A stretch of DNA of 64,000 nt from Perognathus longimembris pacificus (Eukaryota > Chordata > Mammalia > Rodentia > Heteromyidae). The position numbers were made by a program, and so were the translations under genes. The notes under the pieces were generated by a model that did not search any database, had not been told where the DNA came from, and saw nothing but the letters and a program-made list of their open reading frames with translations. Where the stretch lies: NCBI RefSeq assembly GCF_023159225.1, contig NC_063174.1, forward strand, positions 28,417,983-28,481,982, in the 5' to 3' direction. Of the stretch, positions 31,720 through 42,442 are shown one piece after another (position 1 is the first letter of the stretch; each line of letters begins with the position of its first letter).

Positions 31720-32605
31720 CCCCAAAATGAGGATGAAAATAGAGCTACAATGCTGGTGTGTGGGTCATTTAGGGGCCTGGGCTCTCATCATATTGTGGCA
31801 TCATCTTTAGGATGCTTCCTTGCTTCTCGTGGTCAGTCACCATGGCTTCCCATCTCATCTAAGTTAAAGCAGGACAGTACACAAGGCTGAGGAGAGCACG
31901 CCTCCTACACTGTAAAGGCATATGTCTGAAATTGCACACCACACTGTCATTAACATGCTTTATTTTCAAAACGTAATTCCAGGGGCACATCTAGGTGCAA
32001 GGCATGATAGGAATTGTTGAAAATTCAAGATTTCTCTGAGAGAAATAATAGAATTCATCACACTGTCCTCAACAACCAAAGATGTTCTTAACTGTCAAAC
32101 AAGATTCCTCCTCTTTTTCTACATATACTACTCTCAAAGTCCCTTGGGAAATCCAGCATCTCCTGGGGGATTCTTGGATCCCAGAGTGTCTCTTTTTATT
32201 TATAATTATAGTTAAAGAACACCCTAAATAATTCTGCAATCTTTTGTAGAGTAAAGCCTTATTGTATTCACCAGGTTTCCATCACTGTGACAAAACTCCT
32301 GAGAAAAAGAAATTAAAGGAGGAAAGAATTCTTTTATGTTTTAATTTCGGTTCATGATCACTTGGCTCTTTTGTTTTCAGGGCAGTTGTGAGGCACTGTA
32401 TCATGGTGGAGAGAACATGGTGATGCAGAGCTGCTCACCTCCTGGCACACAAAAAGTTCATATATTCTTCTGTGGAAGTGCACATTTTTTTTCTCTTAGA
32501 GGTCAACCCAACAATATATCAAAAGCTAGTTTTATACTCTTACTCAGCAGTTGTACTTTGAGGTAACTATCCTAAGAATATAATAAAAAATGGAGTAGAC
32601 ATCGA
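31720..32605. other. Unassigned; possible old rodent repeat
   Basis: No gene. About 32265-32450 ('CCATCACTGTGACAAAACTC' to 'CAGAGCTGCTCACCTCCTGG') has the look of an old interspersed element, but I cannot name a family. Confidence 0.35.
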
Positions 32606-34515
32606 GGGTTCCCGAGGAAGACGGCAGATGAGAGGCAGAGCCCTTGCAGAGCTCCCTCCGATATCGTAGTTTTCTCACCCCATAGAAACTGTTACTCCTA
32701 GAAAGACAGCCAAAGTAAGTTCTAACAGTACAGGGATTCTGAACAGGAAGGAAAAATCGACTTTGTTGGTCTGAAAACACAGATTTGAGCTCCGGGCGGT
32801 GGCCCGCCGCCGCACCAGTGCCGGCTCCGGCACAGTGCTGGGCACAGCCCCCCGCACTCCGCGCAGCTAAAGCGTTAAATACCCCAGACGGCAGCTGAAC
32901 ATGGAGGACCTGACATCGCAGAGACAGCGTGAGTACCCCACAAAAGTTATCCTCACTTGTGCCCACAGTCCAGCTTCTGGAAGGCATCCCTGTCCCCACC
33001 GCCAGAGCAAAGCGCCATCTTTGCCACTGGCATAGGGTCAGACCAGACTGGAACTGAAGCGGGCCTGGGGAAAGCGAGGTCAAAAAAGCCATCTATGAAA
33101 AGGGCAGGAGGGGCGGAATCAGTGAGAACCAGCTCCGCCCAGAAGAACGCCCCCTGCCCTGGCGGGAGGCGAGTCCGGGGCTTAGCCAGAGGTGCCCCGC
33201 CCTGCCCGCCGGAATTTCTAAACTTAAAGCAAAAGCTGCGAGCAGCTACCAGGGGCACGGAAACAACAGATGGAGGAACAAACAGGTCCTGGGACAGCTA
33301 AACGGTCCCATCACAGAGGAAGCTAATTCCCAGCCCAAAACGGAGCTGCATTCCATACTCACCTATGCCAAGGAGGCCGCCTCCCTCAGGCAAGCAACTC
33401 TCAGCGGAGCAAAACAGGCCAGAGGTGCCCCGCCCTGCTGTGGTCACAGCCTAGTCAAGACCAGGCATCAAAGGCAGCGGCCCCAGAGCAGACAGAGGAG
33501 CCACAGTTCCTGAGACTGCTCACGTCCCCATCGACAGAGGACGCCCAAGGCCTGCCTGCAAGCAGTGCAAACCTCATAGACGCACGATTGCACCAACAGG
33601 GGAGAAGGTCAGAACAGAACCACCCCTTGCCAACTGAAATCAAGTCAAACCAGCCAATCAGGAAAATAGACTGCAGTCCATTGCAGGGAAACCAGAGACT
33701 GGTTTCTTTTTCTTTTCAAACATTTTTTAAACTTTTTTAAAAATTTTCTTTTTAATTTTTTCACATCTGAAACATCATTGGTTTTTTTTGGGGTGGGGTT
33801 GTTTATTTTTTGTTTGTTTGTTTTCCATTTTTACCAGTTTGTTTTATCAAGTTTTTTTGTGTTTGTTTATTTGTTTGGGTTGTTCCTTTTCTGTTATTTT
33901 CCTTTTTATTTACTTATGCTTCCTTTTTAAATAATTTTTCTCTGTTTTGTGTATCTGTCTTCCAGTATTTTTACTTTATTTCTCTCATTGCGTCTTCTTC
34001 CTTTAAAAATTACTTTCCTATAAATAACACCTCCACCCATTTCTGCTAACTCTCCAGTGTCTGTCATTTTAACATTGTTCTTTCTACTGATTCTACTCTT
34101 TTCCACATTTCCACGTCAATGAAACTAAACCAAAATCACCCCCCAATACATTTTACTCTATTCTCTTTACTAACTCCAACTTACCCTCCTGACTTACTGC
34201 CTGGACCTCCAGGTTCCATTGATACCTGGTTATTGGATAGAGGGTATCCCAGTTTAATACGAGTTAATCAAAGGGGTTCATAGAGAAAGCCAGTCCTAAA
34301 AGAACTTAATATAAAAACAAGAATTGCATATAGGGTTGTAACAGTAAATAAGTAATTACTGAATACAGGGCCCAGGATCGGTTGTTATATTGAAATTGTA
34401 TTCTTTAGGAACACCAAATCTAACTTTATAGACAGGTATACAAGTTAACTGTATATGATTGTGAAATTGTAAGATTTACACAACAGTGATTGAGGGCTGC
34501 TTTGGGTCTTAAACG
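32606..34515 (+). promoter_or_regulatory. LINE-1 5' UTR
   Basis: The first 1.1 kb is CpG- and GC-rich, as for a LINE-1 sense promoter. The second part (33700-34100) is T-rich. It aligns throughout with 21058-19238 on the minus strand, including 'TTTCTCACCCCATAGAAACT' and 'CTGGCATAGGGTCAGACCAG'. Open frames on either strand are not supported as genes. Confidence 0.75.
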
Positions 34516-35676
34516 GTGCTCACAGGTGCTGGTAGACTGGCATTCCCAATTCAAATGGGCAGAAGAAACACAAGAAAGATGGCAAACAATGAAGTCTTAT
34601 CCCCCACTCAAGACAAGCAGGAAGCAGAGCAGTCAATCAAAAACATAGAAGAAAACCCCCAAAATGCTCTACAAAGTCTACTGATAAACATGATAAATGA
34701 AAAGTTTGAATCTCTTCAGTCAATTATGTTAGAGCGTGAGGAGGCAAAGCAAAAATTAATGGAGAATTTCATGGCATCCACAAACAGAAAGATAAATGAG
34801 CTTCAAGAGCCAAATGAAAAGATAGCTACCCAGCTTAAAGATTTGAGAGACAACACTCAAAACCAAAGTAATGAAGTTAATGAAGTAAAGAAGTCCATAC
34901 AGGACCTAAGAAATGACATGGAAATCATCAGGAAATACCAGTCAGAAGGAAAAGAGGTTCGAAATCAAGTAGCTAGCCTACAGTTCTGACTAACTGAAGC
35001 AGAGGATCGAATCTCAGGAGCTGAAGATTCCTTAGATTCTATGGAGAAAGATCAAAAATCAATACAAATCCAGTCCAAGCAACAAAACAGATCGCTACAG
35101 GAGATTCAAGACACGATCAGGAAGCCCAATTTAAGGATAATAGGTATTGAGGAAAACTTGGAGAAAGAGGTTAATGGGATAGGCAACCTATTTAACAGAA
35201 TATTAGCTGAGAACTTCCCAAACATCCAGAAGGAAAGGCCTATACAGATACAAGAAGCATTTAGAACCCCAAATAGACCAGACCAGAATAGGACTTCCCA
35301 CCGACACATTGTGATCAAAACAGCTTCAGCAGAGTGCAAGGAAAAAATACTCAAAGCTGTTAGGGCAAAGAAAACAATCACATATAAAGGAAAAGCAATC
35401 AGAATTACCCCAGACTTCTCAGCAGAGACCATGAAAGCAAGGAGAGCCTGGAATGAAGTATACCAAACTCTAAATAAAAATAACTACCAACCAAGAATTC
35501 TGTACCCAGCCAAACTCTCCTTCATAGCCGAAGGTCAAATACAAGTCTTCGACAATAAGGAAAAACTGAAACAATATATCTCCACCAAACCAGCTTTACA
35601 CAAAATCCTTAAAGATGTACTGTGCAGGGAAAATAATCAAGATCCCAACACAGACAGAGAAATGAACCCTAATTAG
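34516..35676 (+). pseudogene. LINE-1 ORF1 with one nonsense codon
   Basis: A frame of 386 codons from near 34516 to the stop at 35676, broken only by TGA at 34987-34989. The minus copy has CGA there ('CCCGACTAACTG'), so this looks like CpG decay. It has a basic N-terminus ('MGRRNTRKMANN'), a long heptad coiled coil (about residues 45-155) and an RNA-binding C-terminal domain ('SHRHIVIKTASAECKEKILK', 'FIAEGQIQVFDNKEKL'). Product of an intact copy: trimeric RNA-binding chaperone of the LINE-1 particle. Confidence 0.9.
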
Positions 35677-35728
35677 TAAACACTAGATCAAGAAATGGGA
35701 AGACACAGCTTTAAACAAGATAGTGATA

Positions 35729-37002
35729 ATGAAAGGAACAAACGATCACCTCTCAATCCTAACTGTCAACATTAATGGACTTAATTCTCCAATCAAACGA
35801 CATAGGCTCACAAGTTGGATCAAAAATCAAGATCCATCTTTCTGATGCCTCCAAGAGACACATCTATCCAGCAAAAGTAATCATCTTCTAAAAGTGAAAG
35901 GCTGGAAACAAATCTATCAAGCAAATGGCCCCCATAAGCAGGCTGGAGTTTCAATCCTAGTATCAGACAAAATTGACTTCAAATTAAAAAAGGTAAGAAG
36001 AGACAAAGAAGGTTACTACATACTAGTAAAAGGATCTCTCCAACAGGAAGAAATAACCATCCTTAATATCTACACACAAAATGCAGGAGCACACAACTTC
36101 ATCAAACAAACACTACTGGTTCGAAAAACATTCATAGACCCAAACACAATGATAGTGGGGGACTTTAACACTCCACTATCACCTCTGGACAGATCAACAC
36201 CCCGAAAACTGAACAAAGAAACCACAGAACTAAACAATTGGATAGAACAACTAGACTTAATAGACATCTACAGAATATTCCACCCAGTAACAACAGAATA
36301 CACAATCTTTTCGTCAGCACATGGAACATTCTCCAAAATAGATCACATCTTAGGGCACAAAGAAAATCTGTACAAATTCAGAAGTATCAAAACCATTCCC
36401 TGCATTCTCTCAGACCACAATGGAATAAAATTAGAGCTCAACTCATTCAGCCACCACAGAAAATCCCACAATTCATGGAGACTAAAGAACACACTGCTGA
36501 ACCATCAGTGGATCATTGAAGAAATTAAAACAGAAATTCAATTGTTTATGGACTTCAACCAAGTTGAGGACACAAAGTACCAGCTCCTTTGGGACACAGC
36601 AAAAGCAGTACTCAGAGGAAAATTTATATCTCTGAGTATATACATCAACAAACTGGAGAAACAGCAACTCAGAAATTTAAGGAAGCACCTTAATTTTCTG
36701 GAGAGAGAAAAGCAAGCCAAACCCCAAGTCAATAGACGGAAGCAAATAATTAAAATCAAATCAGAATTAAATCAATTAGAGACGAAAAAAACCATCGAAA
36801 GAATCAACAAAACAAAGAGTTGGTTCTTTGAAAAAATCAACAAATAGGATATGATGAAGTTAAACTTTCTCTCTTCGCAGATGACATGATCCTATACTTA
36901 AAGAATCCCATAGACTCTACCCCCAAGCTACTAGAGCTGATCCAAAACTTTGGCAAAGTTGCAAGATATAAAATAACCCATCAAAAATCAACGGCCTTTC
37001 TC
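35729..37002 (+). pseudogene. LINE-1 ORF2, endonuclease part, internally deleted
   Basis: ATG at 35729, 52 bp after ORF1. An in-frame TGA occurs at codon 39 (35843-35845), directly before 'CLQETH'. The frame is then open to 36847 and covers the endonuclease ('VGDFNTPLSPLDR', 'KIDHILGH', 'LSDHNGIKLEL'). A deletion then joins the linker to the FADD region ('[13 protein letters not shown]'), removing roughly 320 codons of RT. The remainder runs into satellite at 37003. It is non-functional. Confidence 0.9.
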
Positions 37003-40000
37003 TACAGCTGCCTACCCCCTTCGTAAGTGCAGGTCCTAAATGAAATTTTTTCTCTATTCCCTCACCACAATCCAGATTCTTTTCGGGAGTTACCAGTACA
37101 GTAACCATACCAGGAAGTACTTAATTTATTAAGCTACTGCTTTTCTTAATCTCAGTGGAGATATTTACTGATAAACAGCTACCTATGCAGCATGCTCATG
37201 TCGTTCCTAAATGAGCTTTTATCTCTCTCCCCTCAACAAAAATCAGATTCTTCTGAGGAGTTCCCAGTACGTTATCCTTTCCCCTGTGTAAATACCTTAA
37301 CAAGCTCCAGCTGTTTTTATTCTCAGAAGGGATACTCCCTGATATACAGCTGCGTACCCCATTCGTAAGTGCAGGTCCTAAATGAGCTTTTTCTCTGTTC
37401 CCTCTCCACAATCCAGATTCTTTTGGGGAGTTACCAGGACAGTAACCATACCAAGAAGTACTTAATTTATTAAGCTACTGCTTTTCTTAATCTCAGTGGA
37501 GATATTTACTGATAAACAGCTACCTACCCAGTATGTTCATGTCGTTCCTAAATGAGCTTTTATCTCTCTCCCCTCACCACAAATCAGATTCTTCTGAGGA
37601 GTTCCCAGTACATTATCCTTTCCCCTGTGTAATTACCTCAACAAGCTCCAGCTGTTTTTATTCTCAGAACGGACACTCCCTGATATACAGCTGCGTACCC
37701 CATTCGTAAGTGCAGGTCCTAAATGAGCTTTTTTCTCTGTTCCCTCACCACAATCCAGATTCTTTTGGGGAGTTACCAGGACAATAACCATACCAGGAAG
37801 TACTTAATTTATTAAGCTACTGCTTTTCTTAATCTCAGTGGAGATATTTACTGATAAACAGCTACCTACGCAGCATGTTCATGTCGTTAATAAATGAGCT
37901 TTTATCTCTGTACCCTCACCACTAATCAGATTCTTCTGAGGAGTTCCCAGTACATTATCATTTCCCCTGTGTAACTGCCTTAACAAGCTCCAGCTGTTTT
38001 TATTCTCAGAAGGGATACTCCCTGATATATAGCTGCCGACCCCCTTCGTCAGTGCAGGTCCTAAATGAGGATTTTTCTCTGTTCCCTCACCACAATCCAG
38101 ATTCTTTTGGGGAGTTACCAGTACAGTAACCATACCAGGAAGTACTTAATTTATTAAGCTACTGCTTTTGTAATGTCAGTGGAGATATTTACTGATAAAC
38201 AGCTACCTACCCAGTATGTTCATGTCGTTCCTAAATGAGCTTTTATCTCTCTCTCCTCACCAAAAATCAGATTTTTCTGAGGAGTTCCCAGTACATTAAC
38301 CTTTCCTCGATGTTATTACCTTAACAAGCTCCAGCTGTTCTTATTCTCACAAGGGATACTCCGTGATGTACAGCTGCCTACCACCTTCGTAAGTGCAGGT
38401 CCTAAATGTAATAAATGAGATTTATTCTCTGTTCCCTCACCACAATCCAGATTCTTTTGGGGAGTTACCAGCACAGTAACCATACCAGGAAGTACTTAAT
38501 TTATTAAGCTACTGCTTTTCTTAATTTCAGTGGAGATATTTACTGATAAACAGCTACATATGCAGCATGTTCATGTCGTTCCTAAATGAGCTTTTATCTC
38601 TCTCCCCTCACCACAAATCAGATTCTTCTGAGGAGTTCCCAGTACATTATCCTTTCCCCTGTGTAATTACCTTAAGAATCTCCAGCTGTTTTTATTCTCA
38701 GAACGGATACTCCCTGTTATACAGCTGCCGACCCCCTTCGTAAGTACAGGTCCTAAATGAGCTTTTTTCTCTGTTCCCTCACCACAATCCAGATTCGTTG
38801 GGGGGTTACCAGTACAGTAACCATACCAGGAAGTACTTAATTTATTAAGCTACTGCTTTTCTTAATCTCAGTGGACATATTTACTGATAAACCGCTACCT
38901 ACGCAGCATGTTCATGTCGTTCATATTGAGCTTTTTTCTCTCTCCCCTCACCACAAATCAGATTCTTCTGAGGAGTTCCCAGTACATTATTCTTTCCCCT
39001 GTGTAATTACCTTAGCAAGCTCCAGCTGTTTTTATTCTCAGAAGGGACACTCCCTGATATACAGCTGCCTACCCCCTTCCTAAGTGCAGGTCCTAAATGA
39101 GCTTTTTTCTCTGTTCCCTCACCACAATCCAGATACTTTTGGTGAGTTACTAGTACATTAACCTTTCCTCGATGTAATTACCTTAACAAGGTCCAGCTGC
39201 TCTTATTCTCAGAAGCGATACTCCCTGATATACAGTTGCCTACCACCTTCGTAAGTGCCTATCCTAAATGAGCTTTTTTCTCTGTTCCCTCACCACAATC
39301 CAGATCCTTTTGGGGAGTTCCCAATACAGTAACCATACCAGGAAGTACTTAATTTATTATGCTACTGCTTTTCTTATTCTCAGTGGAGATATTTACTGAT
39401 AAACACCAATCTACCCAGTATGTTCATGTCGTTCTTAAATGAGCTTTTCTCTCTCTCCCCTCACCACAAATCAGATTCTTCTGAGGAGTTCCCAGTACAT
39501 TATTCTTTCCCCTGTGTAATTATCTTAACAAGCTCCAGCTGTTTTTATTCTCAGAAGGGATACTCCCTGATATACAGCTGCCTACCCCCTTCGTAAGTGC
39601 AGGTCCTAAATAAGCTTTTTTCTCTGTTCCCTCACCACAATCCAGATTCTTTTGGGGAGTTACCAGTACAGTAACCATACCAGGAAGTACTTAATTTATC
39701 ATGCTACTGCTTTCCTTAATCTCAGTGTAGATATTTACTGATAAACAACTACCTACGCAGCATGTTCATGTCGTTCCTAAATGAGCTTTTATCTCTCTCC
39801 CCTCACCACAAATCAGATTCTTCTGAGGAGTACCCAGTACACTCTCCTTTCCCCTGTGTAATTACCTTAACAAGCTCCAGCTGTTTTTATTGTCAGAAGG
39901 GATACTAGCTGATATACAGCTGACTACTCCCTTCGTAAGTGCAGGTCTTAAAGGAGCTTTTTTCTCTGTTGCCTCACCACAATCCACATTCTTTTGGGGA

Positions 40001-41734
40001 GTTACCAGTACAGTAACCATACCAGGAAGTACTTAATTTATTAAGCTACTGCTTTTCTTAATCTCAGTGGAGATATTTGCTGATAAACAGCTACATACGC
40101 AGCACGTTCATGTCGTTCCTAAATGAGCTTTTATCTCTCTCCTCTCACCACAAATCAGATTGTTCGGAGGAGTTCCCAGTACATTAACCTTTCCTCGATG
40201 TAATTACCTTAACAAGCTCCAGCTGTTCTTATACTAACAAGGGATACTCCCTGATATACAGCTGCCTAGCACCTTCGTAAGTGCAGGTCCTAAATGAGCT
40301 TTTTTCTCTGTCCCCTCACCACAATCCAGATTCTTTTGGGGAGTTAACAGTACAGTAACTATACCAGGAAGTACTTAATTTATTAAGCTACTGCTTTTCT
40401 TAATCTCAGTGGAGATATTTACTGATAAACAACTACCTACGCAGCATGTTCATGTCGTTCCTAAATGAGCTTTTATCTCTCTCCCCTCACCACAAATCAG
40501 ATTCTTCTGAGGAATTCCCAGTACACTTTCCTTTCCCCTGTGTAATTACCTTAACAAGCTCCAGCTGTTTTTATTCTCAGAAGGGATACTGCATGATATA
40601 CAGCTGCCTACCCCCTTCGTAAGTGCAGGTCCTAAATGAGCTTTTTTCTCTGTTCCCTCACCACAATCCATATTCTTTTGGGGAGCTAACAGTACAGTAA
40701 CCATACCAGGAAGTACTTAATTTATTAAGGTAGTGCTTTTCTTAATCTCAGTGCAGATATTTACTGATAAACAGCTACCTACGCAGCATGTTCATGTCGT
40801 TCCTAAATGAGCTTTTATCTCTCTCCCCTCACCACAAATCAGATTCTTCTGAGGAATTCCCAGTACAATATCCTTCCCCTGAGTAACTACCTTAACAATC
40901 TCCAGCTGTTTTTATTCACAGAAGGGATTCTCCTTGATATACAGCTTCCTACCCCTTCGTAATTGCAGGTCCTAAATGAGCTTTTTTCTCTGTTCCCTAA
41001 CCACAATCCAGATTCTTTTGGGGAGTTACCAGTACAGTAACCAGACCAGGAAGTACTTAATTTATTAAGCTACTGCTTTTCTTAATCTCAGTGGAGATAT
41101 TTACTGATAAACAGCTACCTACTCAGTATGTTCATGTCGTTCGTAAATGAGCTTTTATCTCTCCCCTCTCACCACAAATCAGATTGTTCTGAGGAGTTCC
41201 CAGTACATTAACCTTTCCTCGATGTAATTACCTTAACAAGCTCCAGCTGTTCTTATACTAACAAGGGATACTCCCTGATATACAGCTGCCTACCACCTTC
41301 CTAAGTGCAGGTCCTAAATTAGTTTTTTTCTCTGTTCCCTCACCAAAATCCAGATTCTTTTGGGGATTTACCAGTACAGTAACCATACCAGCAAGTACTT
41401 AATTTATTAAGCTTCTGCTTTTCTTAATCTCAGTGTAGATATTTACTGATAAACAGCTACCTACGCAGCATGTTCATGTCGTTCCTAAATGAGCTTTTAT
41501 CTCTCTCCTCACCACAAATCAGATGCTTCTGAGGAGTTCCCAGTACCTTATCCTTTCCCCTGTGTAATTACCTTAACAAGCTCCAGCTGTTTTTATTTTC
41601 AGAAGGGATATTCCCTGATATACAGCTGCCTACCCCCTTCGTAAGTGCAGGTCCTAAATGAGCTTTTTTCTCTGTTCCCTCACCACAATCCAGATTTTTT
41701 GGGGAGTTACCTGTACAGTAACCATACCAGGAAG
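37003..41734 (+). repeat. Satellite array, block 1 (about 14 units of 341 bp)
   Basis: Head-to-tail units of about 341-342 bp; the marker TTAATTTATTAAGC recurs at 37121, 37462, 37804 and 38146. Each unit is two related halves. Half A (about 167 bp) runs 'TTAATTTATTAAGCTACTGC' to 'CAGTACATTATCC', and half B (about 174 bp) from 'TAATTACCTTAACAAGCTCC' to 'CCAGTACAGTAACC'. Both share 'CCTAAATGAGCTTTT', '.CCTCACCACAA' and 'CAGATTCTT'. A variant with 'TTTCCTCGATGTAATTACC' occurs only in this block (near 38291, 39153, 40179, 41203); the last two intervals are about 1,025 bp, three units. Confidence 0.95.
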
Positions 41735-42042
41735 TGAGGTGCCAGACTTTGAAGTCAGTCCCCACCACGTGAACCCCATTTTAGAATAGAACCCTGAGCC
41801 AATCAGATTTGTACCTGTGTTCTAATCTTGCTTGCACAGCTGATTGTTGTAACCTTTTTCTTTGCCTTTATAAGCCCTTTGTAATCACAGCTCGGGGCTT
41901 CCTCCTAACCTCCGCTGTGTCGGTGGGTAGGACGAGGCCCGAATTGGCAGCTCGTTAAATAAACCCTTGCCTTGCTTTTGCATTTCGGAGTGTCTGAATC
42001 TCGGTGGGCTTCTTGGGTGTGGTTTTGCAATTTGGCACAATA
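41735..42042 (+). repeat. 5' LTR of the gammaretrovirus-like provirus
   Basis: 308 bp starting TGAGGTGCC and ending GCACAATA (an ACA to ATA change at the end). It has a CCAAT box (41799-41803), a TATA box TTTATAAG (41867-41874) and the AATAAA signal (41958-41963). The compact promoter layout would give U3 of about 160 bp. Confidence 0.93.
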
Positions 42043-42044
42043 TT

Positions 42045-42062
42045 TGGGGGCTCGTCCGGGAT
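42045..42062 (+). other. Primer binding site, tRNA-Pro
   Basis: TGGGGGCTCGTCCGGGAT, two bases after the LTR, is a perfect 18-nt match to the proline-tRNA primer site used by murine-leukaemia-type gammaretroviruses. Confidence 0.97.
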
Positions 42063-42095
42063 AGCCCCAGAGACCCCGAGATCCCAGACTCCGAA

Positions 42096-42102
42096 GGTAA
42101 GA
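42096..42102 (+). promoter_or_regulatory. Leader 5' splice donor candidate
   Basis: AG/GTAAGA with the GT at 42097-42098, a near-consensus donor in the leader, where the env mRNA donor normally lies. With env gone its role is unclear. Confidence 0.6.
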
Positions 42103-42133
42103 AAACAGCCCTGTTCATTTGTCTTGTCCTATA

Positions 42134-42442
42134 ATGTGCCTGTTTGTTTGTCTTGCTTTTGCTTATTTCTTGAAGGGGTTGTCGAAGCAGATGTACTTAC
42201 TCGACAATCCTGGTGAGACCGGGGGTTGTCCCAGACTCCTCACCCTTAAAGGGGGATCTCTGGAGCCCCGCTTTCAACTTGAATTCACTCTTTCTGCATC
42301 CTTGCAGGGGGATGTGTGGGCCAACTTGGGAAATCTCCAGTTTTTCTTGTTCTTGATCTTGCCTATGTTTTTTTCCTTCTGTATTAATTGTTTTGGTTTC
42401 TTTTCTTTTGTAGCCTTTTGGACTAAACATCTGATCAGAGCT
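42134..42442 (+). CDS. Glyco-Gag-like N-terminal extension in frame with gag
   Basis: The gag frame is open upstream of the gag AUG as far as a TAA at 42098-42100. The first AUG in this stretch is 42134 (A at -3), giving about 103 residues fused to Gag. Just before Gag is a strongly hydrophobic segment ('FFLFLILPMFFSF' and following, roughly 30 residues). Murine-leukaemia-type viruses make an analogous extended Gag from an upstream CUG, whose leader acts as a type II signal anchor. Position, length and hydrophobic segment match that plan; homology and expression are inferred. A chance open leader is possible but the hydrophobic placement argues otherwise. Confidence 0.6.

Larger units (their letters stand above)
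32606..37002 (+). mobile_element. LINE-1, 5'-complete, truncated into satellite
   Basis: Starts 'GGGTTCCCGAGGAAGACGG' like the 5' end of the minus-strand full-length copy. It has a 1.9-kb 5' UTR, ORF1, and the first third of ORF2, then an internal deletion of about 960 bp near 36843-36847. About 155 bp of RT region follow, and it stops within ORF2 at a junction with the satellite (37003). There is no 3' UTR or A tail. It is better preserved than the minus copy. Confidence 0.9.

Noticed and set aside
32953..33301. Open frames in the LINE-1 5' UTR
   Set aside because: The GC-rich promoter region has few stops on either strand. The matching region of the other LINE-1 does not keep the same frames.
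42119..42133. Start of the gag extension at 42119
   Set aside because: The codon there is TTG, not ATG. The first AUG in the frame is 42134.
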